This document shows, in pieces, positions 47,285 through 55,918 of a DNA stretch of 64,000 nt. Each line of letters starts with the position of its first letter. The first letter of the stretch is position 1. The notes under the pieces are model-generated. The model had not been told where the DNA came from and ran no database searches. It worked only from the letters and a program-made list of their open reading frames with translations. The DNA is from Novosphingobium sp. Chol11 (GTDB lineage Bacteria > Pseudomonadota > Alphaproteobacteria > Sphingomonadales > Sphingomonadaceae). The stretch covers positions 1 to 64,000 of the forward strand of contig NZ_CAMBTS010000005.1 in the NCBI RefSeq assembly GCF_945870625.1, in the 5' to 3' direction. Position numbers and translations under genes: made by a program.

Positions 47285-47581
47285 TCAGAGCACCCATCCG
47301 CTAATGTCGGTGTCAGCGGGTTTGAGAGAGAAATCGAGCCGGACAGTAGGGCCGAGCGCACGAATACGGTCTTTGATATGCGCCGGGCGCACGCCATCGG
47401 CCGTGCGCTGGGCATCGATCGCATAGCCTGCGTTCACGCGCAGGGCGGCGTCTTCGCGGGCTAGAATGGCGTCAGCCTCTGCGCCAACGTCGACCGCGTC
47501 GTTGACATCGCGCGACCAGTCTTGGCCGTCCCACCACACCACATCGCCGGTTTTGAGGTCGTTGCCGGTGAGAATTTTCAT
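47285..47581 (-). CDS. DUF2849 protein of the sulfite reductase operon
   Basis: The 98-residue product belongs to DUF2849, small alphaproteobacterial proteins encoded next to cysI. It begins MKILTGNDLKTGDVVWWDGQ and continues with a SH3-like beta-rich start and the segment AALRVNAGYAIDAQR. Function is unknown. Its start overlaps the cobA stop by 4 nt and its stop is 1 nt from the cysI start. Confidence 0.88.
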   Translation of the reverse strand: MKILTGNDLKTGDVVWWDGQDWSRDVNDAVDVGAEADAILAREDAALRVNAGYAIDAQRTADGVRPAHIKDRIRALGPTVRLDFSLKPADTDISGWVL

Positions 47582-48348
47582 GCCGCGTTCTCCGCCAGCT
47601 GGAGGAGCGCTTTGGCGTCCTCCCGCGCCGTTACGTCACCGATCACGATCAGCGCCGGGCTCTTAACCTTCTCGCGCGCGATCAACGCACCTAGCCCGGC
47701 CAGCGGGCCACGCAGCACGCGCATTTGCGGGCGCGAGGCGTTTTCGATCACCGCCAGCGGCATATCGGGGGCAAGGCCATCGGCGATCAGCTTCTCGGCG
47801 ATCGCATCGCCGGTGGCGACGCCCATGTAGATCACCAGCGTGCGGCCAGCTCCGGCCAGACCGGCCCAGTTCTGCTCGGCCAGACCCTTGCACTGCCCGG
47901 CCACGAACGAGACGATCGAGGCGCTATCGCGGTGGGTGAGGGGGATCTGCGCGGCGGCGGCAGCACCCAGCGCGGCGCTGACGCCGGGAATGATCTCCAC
48001 CGGAACCCCTGCCGCGCGGCATGCCTCAGCCTCTTCACCGCCGCGACCGAAAATGAACGGATCGCCGCCTTTGAGGCGCACGACATCGCGCCCCATGCGC
48101 GCCTCGCGCACCAGCAGCGCGTTGATATCGTCCTGCTGCAAGGTATGGCGCGCACGGCTCTTGGCCACCGAGATATACCGCGCGCCGGGAGGCGCCATCG
48201 CGAGGATCGCGGGATCAACCAGACCATCATGGATGATGAGCTTCGCGCCCATCACCAGCCGTGCCGCGCGCAGCGTGAGCAAGTCCGGATCGCCCGGACC
48301 CGCGCCGACAAGGAAGACTGTTCCGATATGGGTAGGCGTAGTGTCCAT
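47578..48348 (-). CDS. cobA: Uroporphyrinogen-III C-methyltransferase
   Basis: This SAM-dependent enzyme makes precorrin-2, the branch point to siroheme and cobalamin. The 256-residue product has VFLVGAGPGDPDLLTLRAAR, GARYISVAKSRARHTLQQDD, VVRLKGGDPFIFGRGGEEAE, VEIIPGVSAALGAAA and LVIYMGVATGDAIAE. It lacks the N-terminal dehydrogenase/ferrochelatase domain of E. coli CysG, so siroheme completion must be encoded elsewhere. Position at the head of the cys operon points to siroheme for CysI. The 68 nt before it hold no recognised operator. Confidence 0.95.
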   Translation of the reverse strand: MDTTPTHIGTVFLVGAGPGDPDLLTLRAARLVMGAKLIIHDGLVDPAILAMAPPGARYISVAKSRARHTLQQDDINALLVREARMGRDVVRLKGGDPFIFGRGGEEAEACRAAGVPVEIIPGVSAALGAAAAAQIPLTHRDSASIVSFVAGQCKGLAEQNWAGLAGAGRTLVIYMGVATGDAIAEKLIADGLAPDMPLAVIENASRPQMRVLRGPLAGLGALIAREKVKSPALIVIGDVTAREDAKALLQLAENAA

Positions 48349-48416
48349 GGCTGGCAGATGGTCGTTTGGCCCATCAATCGCCAGCGAGGAAAGCTAGGGG
48401 GCGGGCTAGATCAACT

Positions 48417-49373
48417 TTAGCGCGGGGCGGAAGGTTCGCCCACTCCGCGCTCCGCCAGCGCCGCCGCAAGCCGCTTGAGGCCATCTGAATCGCGCAGGGC
48501 CACGTCGGATTGGGGCAGGGGGATTTCCACGCTGTGGGCTTTCAGGCTGTGCCATGCTGCTTTGAGCACATCCGAGCGCACATTGGCGATGCCGTTCTCC
48601 GGGTCCTCGATCGTGACATAGATCAAGAGCTCGATCCCGCTCGCTCCGAAGGCGTGGAGCAGCACCGAAGGCTGAGGCTCTGCCAGCACACGCGGCACGG
48701 TCCGCGCGGCTTCCACCAGCAGCCGCTCGGCCAGCGCAATATCGCTGCCATAGGCGACGTTGATCGGAATGGTGATCCCCACCATGCGCGAGGCGTAAGA
48801 CCAGTTTTCCACTTGCGTGGTCATCAAGATCTCGTTGGGGATCAGGATCTCGCGGTTATCGAGCGTTGTCACTGAAACTGCGCGCACCCCGATGGTCCGC
48901 ACTTCGCCGATGGTGCTGCCCTTGGTATCGGTCAAGGCGATCACGTCGCCCGGCTTGATCGAACGATCCATGAGCAGGATCACGCCTGCAATCAGGTTGC
49001 CAAAGGTCTTTTGCAGGCCAAAGCCGACCGCGAGGCCAAACGCGCCCGAAAACACCGTCAAGGTGGTCAGGTTAATGCCCATCGCATCGATGCCGACCAG
49101 CACCGCGATGCTCCACACCGTCACCGTCATCAGCTTTTCGCCGAGCGCGCGCTGCGTTCCGTCGAGGCCTTTCATGCTGCGCACCAGCCGCCGTCCGACC
49201 CGGCTCACCACGCGGCCGAAGACGAACACCGCGATAACCACCAGTATCATCCACACTGCATTAAACAGCGAGATATGCGTGCGGCCGATATCGAAGCCGA
49301 CATCGTCGAGTGAACTTGCCCATTCGTTGATCTGCGTGTTTACCTGCCGGAGCAGCTTCGACCAGGTGCTCAC
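48417..49373 (-). CDS. MscS-family mechanosensitive ion channel
   Basis: The 318-residue membrane protein has three to four helices (FNAVWMILVVIAVFVFGRVV, then LMTVTVWSIAVLVGIDAMGI). The pore helix region is GAFGLAVGFGLQKTFGNLIA. The beta-domain has DRSIKPGDVIALTDTKGSTI and LDNREILIPNEILMTTQVEN. Channels of this family open under hypo-osmotic shock. The GTG at 49373 overlaps the stop of the upstream PLP enzyme gene (GTGA), implying coupling; an ATG at 49388 is the alternative. It lies 68 nt before cobA. Confidence 0.92.
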   Translation of the reverse strand: MSTWSKLLRQVNTQINEWASSLDDVGFDIGRTHISLFNAVWMILVVIAVFVFGRVVSRVGRRLVRSMKGLDGTQRALGEKLMTVTVWSIAVLVGIDAMGINLTTLTVFSGAFGLAVGFGLQKTFGNLIAGVILLMDRSIKPGDVIALTDTKGSTIGEVRTIGVRAVSVTTLDNREILIPNEILMTTQVENWSYASRMVGITIPINVAYGSDIALAERLLVEAARTVPRVLAEPQPSVLLHAFGASGIELLIYVTIEDPENGIANVRSDVLKAAWHSLKAHSVEIPLPQSDVALRDSDGLKRLAAALAERGVGEPSAPR

Positions 49374-50599
49374 GCTGCAGCGCCCCACACGGCGAGCCCG
49401 CGCTCCAGATCAGCGATCAGGTCCGCAGGATCCTCCAGCCCGATCGACAGCCGCACGGCGAACCGGTCATCTGGGTCTGCCCCCGGCAGCGGCCAGACGC
49501 TCGCGGTGCGGATAGCAGCAGGATCGACCGGGGTGGCAAGGCTTTCGAACCCGCCCCACGAAAAGCCGATCCCGAACAGTTTCAGCGCATCGATAAGCGC
49601 ATCGCGCGCCGCCGATGTGCCGCCTTTCAGCACAAAGCTGAACAATCCGCAGCCCCCGGAGAAATCGCGCTGCCATAGCGCATGCCCGGGCGATCCCTGC
49701 AGCATCGGGCACAGCACCCGCGCCACTTCGGGCCGCGCGCTCAGCCACTCGGCAATCGCCAGCGCCGATGCGGTTTCCTGCGCCAGCCGCAGCGCCATCG
49801 TGCGCAGGCCGCGCAGCATCAGCGATGCGTCATCGGGCGAAGTGACCTGACCTAGCCCTTGCGCGCGCAGGCGCAATCTGCGGTGCCATGCGGGGCCTGC
49901 GCTGGCGCTTCCCATCATCGCATCGCTGTGTCCGCCGACATGCTTGGTCAGGCTCATCACCGCGATATCGGCCCCCATTTGCAGCGCCGGGAAGCCCAGC
50001 GGCGAAGCCCAGGTGTTATCGAGCAACACAGTGAGGCCGTGCGCATGGGCGAGCGCTGCAAAAGCGGGAACATCGCAGACTTCCATCGTCAGGCTACCGG
50101 GCGATTCGAGCAGTACCGCCTTGGTACGCGGGCAGATCGCGGCCTCGAACGCGGCGGCATCGAGAGGATCGAACCAGCGCGTTTCCACCCCGAAATCGCG
50201 CAGCAGCCCGCGCCCCATCGCGCGGCTGGGTTCATAGGCGTTGTCAGTCATCAACAGAACGTCGCCCGGGCGCAGAACGGCGAGCAGCGCACCCATGATT
50301 GCGGCAACGCCAGATGGATAGAGCACGGTTCCCTCTGCGCCGGGCTCCAGCGCGGTCAGCGCTTCGGCGAGCGCCCATTGGGTGGGAGCGCCGCGCCGGC
50401 CATAGTAAAACAGGCCGTCGACATTCGCTGGATGAGCCCGCAACGCCGCCATGTCGGGATAAAGATGCGTGCTCGCACGGTAGACCGGCGGGTTGACCAC
50501 GGCACCCGGATGGTCGGCGGTGCCGGTCCACGCCGACCGCCGCCCGGCACCGACAAGACGGGTGCCGATGCCCAACGCTTTGTTGTGCGGATCTTTCAT
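49370..50599 (-). CDS. metC: Cystathionine beta-lyase-like PLP enzyme (Cys/Met metabolism family)
   Basis: The 409-residue product is a gamma-family PLP enzyme. It has NPPVYRASTHLYPDM, YYGRRGAPTQWALAEALTAL, YPSGVAAIMGALLAVL and LLDNTWASPLGFPALQMGAD. The PLP lysine lies in MSLTKHVGGHSDAMMG, and the SWGGFESL motif near the C-terminus is typical of MetC-type lyases. It likely cleaves cystathionine to homocysteine, pyruvate and ammonia. Related gamma-lyases and synthases are possible, but YYGRRGAPT and SWGGFESL favour the beta-lyase. It starts MKDPHNKALGIGTRL. Confidence 0.9.
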   Translation of the reverse strand: MKDPHNKALGIGTRLVGAGRRSAWTGTADHPGAVVNPPVYRASTHLYPDMAALRAHPANVDGLFYYGRRGAPTQWALAEALTALEPGAEGTVLYPSGVAAIMGALLAVLRPGDVLLMTDNAYEPSRAMGRGLLRDFGVETRWFDPLDAAAFEAAICPRTKAVLLESPGSLTMEVCDVPAFAALAHAHGLTVLLDNTWASPLGFPALQMGADIAVMSLTKHVGGHSDAMMGSASAGPAWHRRLRLRAQGLGQVTSPDDASLMLRGLRTMALRLAQETASALAIAEWLSARPEVARVLCPMLQGSPGHALWQRDFSGGCGLFSFVLKGGTSAARDALIDALKLFGIGFSWGGFESLATPVDPAAIRTASVWPLPGADPDDRFAVRLSIGLEDPADLIADLERGLAVWGAAA

Positions 50600-50656
50600 G
50601 CCAGACGGAAAAGCAGGATTTCCGCGCTCTCGCAAGCCGTTGTTCGGCCGCTTAGC

Positions 50657-51502
50657 CTACCTTGCGGCGCCCAGTTCCTTTGGCGCGTCGGGATCAGCAC
50701 CCCATTCGCTCCAGCTGCCGTCATAAAGCGCGACGTCCTCCTTGCCTATCAGATGAAGCGCGAAGATTAGCACGTTGGCGGTCATGCCCGATCCGCAGCT
50801 AGCCACAAGCGGCTTTTCAAGGTCGACACCCGCCTCGCCAAAAGCGGCACGCAGCGCTTCGGGCTTTTTCCAGGTGCCATCGGGTTCAAACAGGCTGGAA
50901 TAAGGCACATTGCGCGCGCCGGGGATGTGGCCGCTGGCAAGGCCGGGCTTGGTTTCCGCGACATCGCCAGTGAACCGGCCGGCCCCGCGCGCATCGACCA
51001 CTTGCTCGTCGCGCGAAGCCAGATTGGCCAGCATCTGCGCCTTGGTGCGCACGCTGCGGTTGTCGCTCCAGACGGTGAAATGGCGGTGACGCAGGGTATG
51101 CTTGCCTTGCGCGCAAGGCCGCCCCTCGGCCTTCCACTTGGCGATACCGCCATCGAGCAGCGCGACATTGGTTGCACCGAACATGGTCAGCATGAACCAC
51201 CCGCGCGCCGCCGACTTGATCGGGCTGTCATCATAGACAACGATCCGGCTGCCATCGCCAAGACCGAGGCTTTGCATGCGGCTGGCGAATTTCTCCGGCG
51301 AGGGGAGCATATTCATTCCCGGCTGCGCGGGATCGGTGAGATTGGCGATATCCATGAATACCGCGCCCGGGATGTGGCATGCCTCATATTCGAGGGCGGC
51401 GTCGCGGGCATGCTCGGGAAGAAAAGCACTCGCATCGACGATGCGCAAATCGCTCGCGCCCATTTCCTGGGCAAGCCAATTCGTCGAGACCAGCAAATCC
51501 AT
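50657..51502 (-). CDS. sseA: 3-mercaptopyruvate sulfurtransferase
   Basis: The 281-residue product has two rhodanese domains. It starts [20 protein letters not shown]. The first, inactive domain has [20 protein letters not shown] and the linker YIDGGIAKW-like [13 protein letters not shown]. The second has [20 protein letters not shown] and the active-site loop [20 protein letters not shown] is the mercaptopyruvate type rather than the CRKGVT of thiosulfate rhodaneses. It fits the sulfur-metabolism block, 57 nt upstream of metC. Confidence 0.92.
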   Translation of the reverse strand: MDLLVSTNWLAQEMGASDLRIVDASAFLPEHARDAALEYEACHIPGAVFMDIANLTDPAQPGMNMLPSPEKFASRMQSLGLGDGSRIVVYDDSPIKSAARGWFMLTMFGATNVALLDGGIAKWKAEGRPCAQGKHTLRHRHFTVWSDNRSVRTKAQMLANLASRDEQVVDARGAGRFTGDVAETKPGLASGHIPGARNVPYSSLFEPDGTWKKPEALRAAFGEAGVDLEKPLVASCGSGMTANVLIFALHLIGKEDVALYDGSWSEWGADPDAPKELGAAR

Positions 51503-51733
51503 GCAATCAAGCTCCTGCCGTTTTGGTGCGGCCCGGCTTTGCGTGGCTCGCTTGCGGTCCTGATTAACCCTCCGTTGAGCGGGCGTCACCCCCTAATGCG
51601 CCTCATGCCGATTAGAAAGATTGAGCAGGCGAGGCGGTGCGCTATTGACCAGCGCGTGCTGGCCCACCGCACCGTCTTGCCCTGCGCGCGCGGCGGGTGC
51701 ATGGGCCCGATTTTCTGCAGGAGTGCTGCGTCC

Positions 51734-52192
51734 ATGACTGATACTGGCGGCCCGCGTTACCTTGGCAAGGCCAGCGCAATGCCGGCCTCGCCCGAGGCGG
51801 CGGTGCTTGATTATGTGCCCAATCCCCGCCCTGGAGCGCTCTATCTGGTGCGCTTTGCCGTGCCTGAGTTTACCTCGCTCTGCCCTGTCACCGGTCAGCC
51901 CGATTTCGCGCACATCGTAATTGATTATGCCCCGGGCGAGACGATTGTCGAATCAAAGGCGCTCAAGCTGTTTTTGGGCGCCTTTCGCAATCACGCCGGG
52001 TTTCACGAAGATGTGACGGTCGGCATCGGGCAGCGCCTGTTTGGCGAAATGAGCCCGCGCTGGCTGCGGATCGGCGGTTACTGGTATCCGCGCGGGGGCA
52101 TCCCGATCGATGTTTTCTGGCAATCCGGCGCCCCGCCCGAGGGCCTGTGGCTTCCCGAGCAGGGCGTCGCTTCGTATCGCGGTCGCGGGTAA
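51734..52192 (+). CDS. queF: NADPH-dependent preQ0 reductase
   Basis: QueF reduces 7-cyano-7-deazaguanine to preQ1 in queuosine tRNA modification. The 152-residue product is the short type I form. The catalytic Cys50 and Asp57 lie in [20 protein letters not shown], and NADPH-binding [20 protein letters not shown] follows. The start is the ATG of [20 protein letters not shown]. It is divergent from sseA with 231 nt between starts, which hold no recognised operator or riboswitch. No other queuosine genes are nearby. Confidence 0.95.
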   Translation: MTDTGGPRYLGKASAMPASPEAAVLDYVPNPRPGALYLVRFAVPEFTSLCPVTGQPDFAHIVIDYAPGETIVESKALKLFLGAFRNHAGFHEDVTVGIGQRLFGEMSPRWLRIGGYWYPRGGIPIDVFWQSGAPPEGLWLPEQGVASYRGRG

Positions 52193-52196
52193 GCGC

Positions 52197-52613
52197 TCAA
52201 TGGTGCCATCCGCGATCGAGGTGGCCGCTGACAGAATCGATCCGCGCATCGATGCGGCTGTATTCCCGCCCGATCCTGCGCGCTGAGCGAAAATCGCCCT
52301 GGCGGCATTCTCGTGCTTCCTGAAACCGCAGGCGATCAATATCGTTTTGAATGCGCCGGGCGTTCCAGCGATCGAGGTTGCCAAAGCGGATTTCGCGATT
52401 GAGGCGCCTTTGGACCTGAAGGCCGCGCTCGCCCGAACAGGTGGATTGCACGAGATATCCTGCGCGCTGGCCCCACCGGTCGCCGCCGATCACATCGCCG
52501 CGAAAGCCGTAGCCGCCATAGATGCTCTCGTCATGAGCGATTGCCGCAGGGCCGATCATCAGCGCCGCGCCCATTACCAGTCCGCTGGTGATCGCTTTAA
52601 GATAAGTCTTCAT
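52197..52613 (-). CDS. Small secreted protein of unknown function
   Basis: The 138-residue product has a clear signal peptide (MKTYLKAITSGLVMGAALMI, cleavage probably after AAIAHA-like AIAH). The mature part is Arg/Asp-rich, with SIYGGYGFRGDVIGGDRWGQ, RRLNREIRFGNLDRWNARRI and repeated RxxRxxR patterns, and two cysteines (STCSG, ECRQG). The ATG at 52613 is favoured because AAAGGA lies at the right distance; an ATG two codons earlier is an alternative. The mature domain is strongly basic, so binding to polyanions or the envelope is possible. It is convergent with queF, with a 4-nt gap. Confidence 0.75.
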   Translation of the reverse strand: MKTYLKAITSGLVMGAALMIGPAAIAHDESIYGGYGFRGDVIGGDRWGQRAGYLVQSTCSGERGLQVQRRLNREIRFGNLDRWNARRIQNDIDRLRFQEARECRQGDFRSARRIGREYSRIDARIDSVSGHLDRGWHH

Positions 52614-52768
52614 AGCCATGTCCTTTGCTCTGGGGTTGGTCGGCGCGGTGCGGGTCAGCACGGGCCGATGAGCAAAGAATGCGCGATTCGCGCTGGCTTT
52701 AGCCTGAATAGACAGTTGGCTGTCGTTCAGATTTATAGGCTATATTATGAATGAAAGTGAAAGTGCTG

Positions 52769-52797
52769 GCGGTCAGGGGGCAACCCCGCCTGACCGC
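52769..52797 (-). terminator. Hairpin terminator candidate of the aldehyde dehydrogenase gene
   Basis: GCGGTCAGG (52769-52777) pairs with CCTGACCGC (52789-52797), and the inner GGG/CCC extends the stem around CAA. On the minus strand the hairpin lies 14 nt after the aldehyde dehydrogenase stop and is followed by a T-containing stretch (CAGCACTTTCACTTTC) rather than a clean T run. On the plus strand there is no T run. Confidence 0.55.
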
Positions 52798-52811
52798 GCA
52801 GCCTTCGGGTG

Positions 52812-54236
52812 TCAGGCGGGAGCGCCGCTGACAGCCTTGATTTCCATGAAGTCCTTGAGACCGAACAGGCCGCCTTCGCGTCCGTTGCCCGATTGCTTGT
52901 ATCCGCCAAACGGCATTCCTGCCGAAGGGCCCCAGTTGTTGATCGCTACCATGCCCGCGCGCAGCTCCGGTGCGATTTCCGCTGCCTTGGCCGGATCGCC
53001 CGAGATCACCGCCGACAAACCGTAGGCAGTGTCATTGGCGATATCGATCGCTTCCTCGATCGTGTCATAGGCCATGATCGTGGCAACGGGACCGAAGATT
53101 TCCTCTTGCGCGATGCGCATGTCGGGCGTCACGCCGGAGAACACCGTAGGCTTGATGTAAAAGCCGCGGTTGAGATCGGCTGGGCGATCGGTACCGCCGG
53201 TTTCAAGCGTTGCGCCTTCATCGATGGCGGACTGGATCAGCCCCTGGATCTTCTCGTACTGAGCCTTGTTGACAACCGGCCCGATGTGCATGCCTTCGAG
53301 CATCGGATCGCCGACCTTGGTGCCTTCGAACATCGCTTTGATGAACCCGGCAGCTTCGGTCGTGCGCTCTTTCTGGACGAGGATGCGGGTCGGCGCGATG
53401 CAGCTTTGCCCGGTGTTGATGAGCACGCCCTGCACGGTGGGCGGCAGAACTTCTTCAAAGCGGGCATCGGGCAGAACGATGTTGGGCGATTTACCGCCCA
53501 GTTCCTGATGGACGCGCTTGACCGTATCGGCAGCTGCTTTGGCGACCAGAATGCCGGCGCGGGTCGATCCGGTGAAGCTCACCATTTCGATGTCAGGGTG
53601 CGACGAGATGGCTGTACCGACCCCGACGCCATCACCCTGCACGAGATTGAACACGCCGGGGGGCACGCCTGCCGCATCGAGGATTTCAGCGAAGATCGCG
53701 GCGTTGCCGGGGCATTCTTCCGAAGGCTTCAAGACCATCGTATTGCCGCTGGCGATCGAAGGGGCAACCTTGAGTGCGATCTGGTTCAGCGGCCAGTTCC
53801 ACGGGGTGATCATGCCGACCACGCCCATTGGCTCGTAGACCACCATGTTTGGCCCCATGCGCTCGCTGAACGAAAAGTCCTTGAGCGCGGAAATCGTGCC
53901 GAGGAAGCCGCTGATGCCCGCGCCTACTTGCGCTGCTTGGGCAAAGCTGACCGGCGCGCCCATTTCGTTGGCCATCGAGCGGGCCAGATCGGGGGCGCGC
54001 TTCTGCATTTCTTCCACGATCCGCGTCAGCAGCGCAAGGCGCTCTTCGCGGGAGGTCTTGCGAAAGGTCTTGAACGCTTCGCGCGCGGCGGCAACGGCGG
54101 CATCGACATCGGCCTTCGTGCCGAGCGTGATTTCGGTGCAGGCCTCTTCGGTCGATGGCGAAATCACTTCGTGACGCGTGCCGCCGATGCTGTCGACCCA
54201 TTTGCCATTGATGTAGTGCTTCAGGTAGCTATCCAT
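52812..54236 (-). CDS. NAD(P)+-dependent aldehyde dehydrogenase
   Basis: The 474-residue product is a standard aldehyde dehydrogenase: MDSYLKHYINGKWVDSIGG, the Rossmann part MITPWNWPLNQIALKVAPSI with KPSEECPG, FTGSTRAGILVAKAAADT, the catalytic base Glu245 in HQELGGKSPN and the nucleophile Cys279 in NTGQSCIAPTRI. The C-terminus has EEIFGPVATIMAYDTIEEAI and MPFGGYKQSGNGREGG. The substrate is not evident; the sequence looks like the betaine-aldehyde/aliphatic ALDH group. It is divergent from the MarR gene with 169 nt between starts. Confidence 0.95.
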   Translation of the reverse strand: MDSYLKHYINGKWVDSIGGTRHEVISPSTEEACTEITLGTKADVDAAVAAAREAFKTFRKTSREERLALLTRIVEEMQKRAPDLARSMANEMGAPVSFAQAAQVGAGISGFLGTISALKDFSFSERMGPNMVVYEPMGVVGMITPWNWPLNQIALKVAPSIASGNTMVLKPSEECPGNAAIFAEILDAAGVPPGVFNLVQGDGVGVGTAISSHPDIEMVSFTGSTRAGILVAKAAADTVKRVHQELGGKSPNIVLPDARFEEVLPPTVQGVLINTGQSCIAPTRILVQKERTTEAAGFIKAMFEGTKVGDPMLEGMHIGPVVNKAQYEKIQGLIQSAIDEGATLETGGTDRPADLNRGFYIKPTVFSGVTPDMRIAQEEIFGPVATIMAYDTIEEAIDIANDTAYGLSAVISGDPAKAAEIAPELRAGMVAINNWGPSAGMPFGGYKQSGNGREGGLFGLKDFMEIKAVSGAPA

Positions 54237-54357
54237 TTTGGTTCTCCCATGTGTTTAACCGATAGCTTAACCCGTCCGGGCGGCCCCCCGCAAGCAGCGA
54301 ATTTGGGAGGGCGAAAGTCATCGATCGATTGCGCGTGTTTGCCCCTTAGGACGCGCA

Positions 54358-54385
54358 GCTTATAACAATCTTGCATTTAGTAAGC
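54358..54385. promoter_or_regulatory. Candidate MarR operator dyad
   Basis: GCTTA (54358-54362) and TAAGC (54381-54385) form a perfect inverted pair 18 nt apart. An internal CTTGC-ATTTA-GTAAG dyad (4 of 5 pairs) sits in the middle. The element lies 20 nt before the marR start, the expected place for an autoregulatory operator controlling the efflux operon. Confidence 0.35.
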
Positions 54386-54405
54386 ATGGTAGATAAATTG
54401 CTGCA

Positions 54406-54855
54406 ATGCAGGATAACATCGCGTTCATTGCCGCTGACGTTGGGCGCTTGTTTCGCAAGCGCTTTGACATCGCCGCGCGAAGATTTGGCGTCACCGGCCC
54501 GCAATGGCGGGTGCTCGTGGCGCTCACCCGCACGCCGGGCCTCAATCAAGTGGCGCTGGCCGCCTGGCTTGAGGTTGAAACCATCACGACAGGCCGGATG
54601 ATCGACCGGTTGGAAAAGGCAGGGCTGGTCGAGCGCCAATCGGATCCGGCCGACCGCCGCGCCTGGCTGCTTTATGTGACTCCCGCCGCCGGGCTTTTGA
54701 TGGACCGCCTCAGGGGCTGCGCGGACGAGGTGTTTGCCGAAGTCCTGCATGGCTTTAGCGAGGCCGAGCACACCCAGTTGCTCGATCTCCTTGGCCGCCT
54801 GCGCAGCAATCTCTCAGACGATCTGCCATTGGAAGGGAAGCAGGCGCATGGCTGA
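54406..54855 (+). CDS. MarR-family transcriptional regulator of the EmrAB-like operon
   Basis: The 149-residue product is a MarR winged-helix regulator: LFRKRFDIAARRFGVTGPQW at the dimer and helix region, then NQVALAAWLEVETITTGRMI (recognition helix), LEKAGLVERQSDPADRRAWL (the wing with the conserved DxRR) and a helical C-terminus. MarR/EmrR proteins repress efflux operons and are released by phenolic or lipophilic drugs. It overlaps the emrA-like gene by 8 nt. Confidence 0.93.
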   Translation: MQDNIAFIAADVGRLFRKRFDIAARRFGVTGPQWRVLVALTRTPGLNQVALAAWLEVETITTGRMIDRLEKAGLVERQSDPADRRAWLLYVTPAAGLLMDRLRGCADEVFAEVLHGFSEAEHTQLLDLLGRLRSNLSDDLPLEGKQAHG

Positions 54856-55918
54856 GGCCGATCCCGTATCCGTGATCAATGCGGCGCCTGCGCCCGCCAT
54901 GAAAGCTAGGAACCAACCTCTGGCCCGCCGGCTGCGGCCCGGGCTGATGCTGATCGGCCCGGTACTGATCGTTGGCGGCGGCTTGTGGTACTGGTTCAGC
55001 AGTCCGGACGTGGTTTCGACCGACAATGCCTACATCAAGGCGGACATTGTGGCGGTAGCGGGCGAAGTTACCGGACTGGTTGAATCCGCCAATGTGCGGG
55101 AAAACCAGCAGGTTAACGCAGGCGATGTGTTGTTCACCATCAATCCTTCGCCTTACCGGGTGGCGGTGGCACAGGCCGACGCACAGATCGCGGCCGCACA
55201 GGCCCGGATAACCGGGCTTCAAGCGGAAGTGGGCGCGAATGCGGCCGAGCTGGCGGGCGCGCGCGACGATCTCGTGCTCGCGCAATCCACCCTCGCGCGC
55301 GAGAAGGCGCTGCTCGACCGCGGCTTCAACACCCGCGCGCGAATGGATATAGCCGAGCATGCGGTCGCCTCGGCGCGCGACCGGCTGGCCTCGGTCGAAG
55401 CAGAAGTCGTCAAGGCGCGCGCCCAGTTGGCCAACGGCAGTCAGGTTCCCGGCCTCAATCCCGCAATCGCGGCAGCGCAATCGCAGCGCGCCACCGCCGC
55501 GCTCAATCTTGAGCGCACCGTCGTGCGTGCGCCAGCATCGGGCCGGATCGCGCAATCGGGGCGCATGATGGCCGGGCAGATGGTGTTTCCCGGCGTGCCA
55601 ATGGTGAGCATTGTGCGCGCGGGCAGCGCACGGATCGATGCCAATTTCAAGGAAACCGACTTGGGCCGGATGCAGCCGGGGCAACCGGCGGACATCAGCA
55701 TCGACGCATACCCGGGCATGAAGCTCAAAGGGCATGTCGAGAGCATCGGCGCGGGGACTGGCTCGGAATTTTCGGTGCTGCCTGCGCAAAACGCCACCGG
55801 CAATTGGGTCAAGGTGATCCAGCGGGTGCCCGTGCGCATCACGATCGATGGGAAGGCTGATCGCCCGCTGATCGCCGGGCTTAGCGCCAAGGTAAAGGTG
55901 CATGTCGGCAAGCGCTGA
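54848..55918 (+). CDS. emrA: EmrA-like HlyD-family membrane fusion protein
   Basis: The 356-residue adaptor spans inner membrane and periplasm. It has an N-terminal membrane helix (about residues 34-52, LMLIGPVLIVGGGLWYWF), a lipoyl half-motif (VVSTDNAYIKADIVAVAGEV), a long alpha-hairpin coiled coil (about residues 95-200, Ala-rich), the second lipoyl half and beta-barrel with SIVRAGSARIDANFKETDLG, and the EmrA-typical NATGNWVKVIQRVPVRI. It works with the EmrB-like transporter and an outer-membrane channel, not found here. The start overlaps marR by 8 nt. Confidence 0.94.
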   Translation: MAEADPVSVINAAPAPAMKARNQPLARRLRPGLMLIGPVLIVGGGLWYWFSSPDVVSTDNAYIKADIVAVAGEVTGLVESANVRENQQVNAGDVLFTINPSPYRVAVAQADAQIAAAQARITGLQAEVGANAAELAGARDDLVLAQSTLAREKALLDRGFNTRARMDIAEHAVASARDRLASVEAEVVKARAQLANGSQVPGLNPAIAAAQSQRATAALNLERTVVRAPASGRIAQSGRMMAGQMVFPGVPMVSIVRAGSARIDANFKETDLGRMQPGQPADISIDAYPGMKLKGHVESIGAGTGSEFSVLPAQNATGNWVKVIQRVPVRITIDGKADRPLIAGLSAKVKVHVGKR

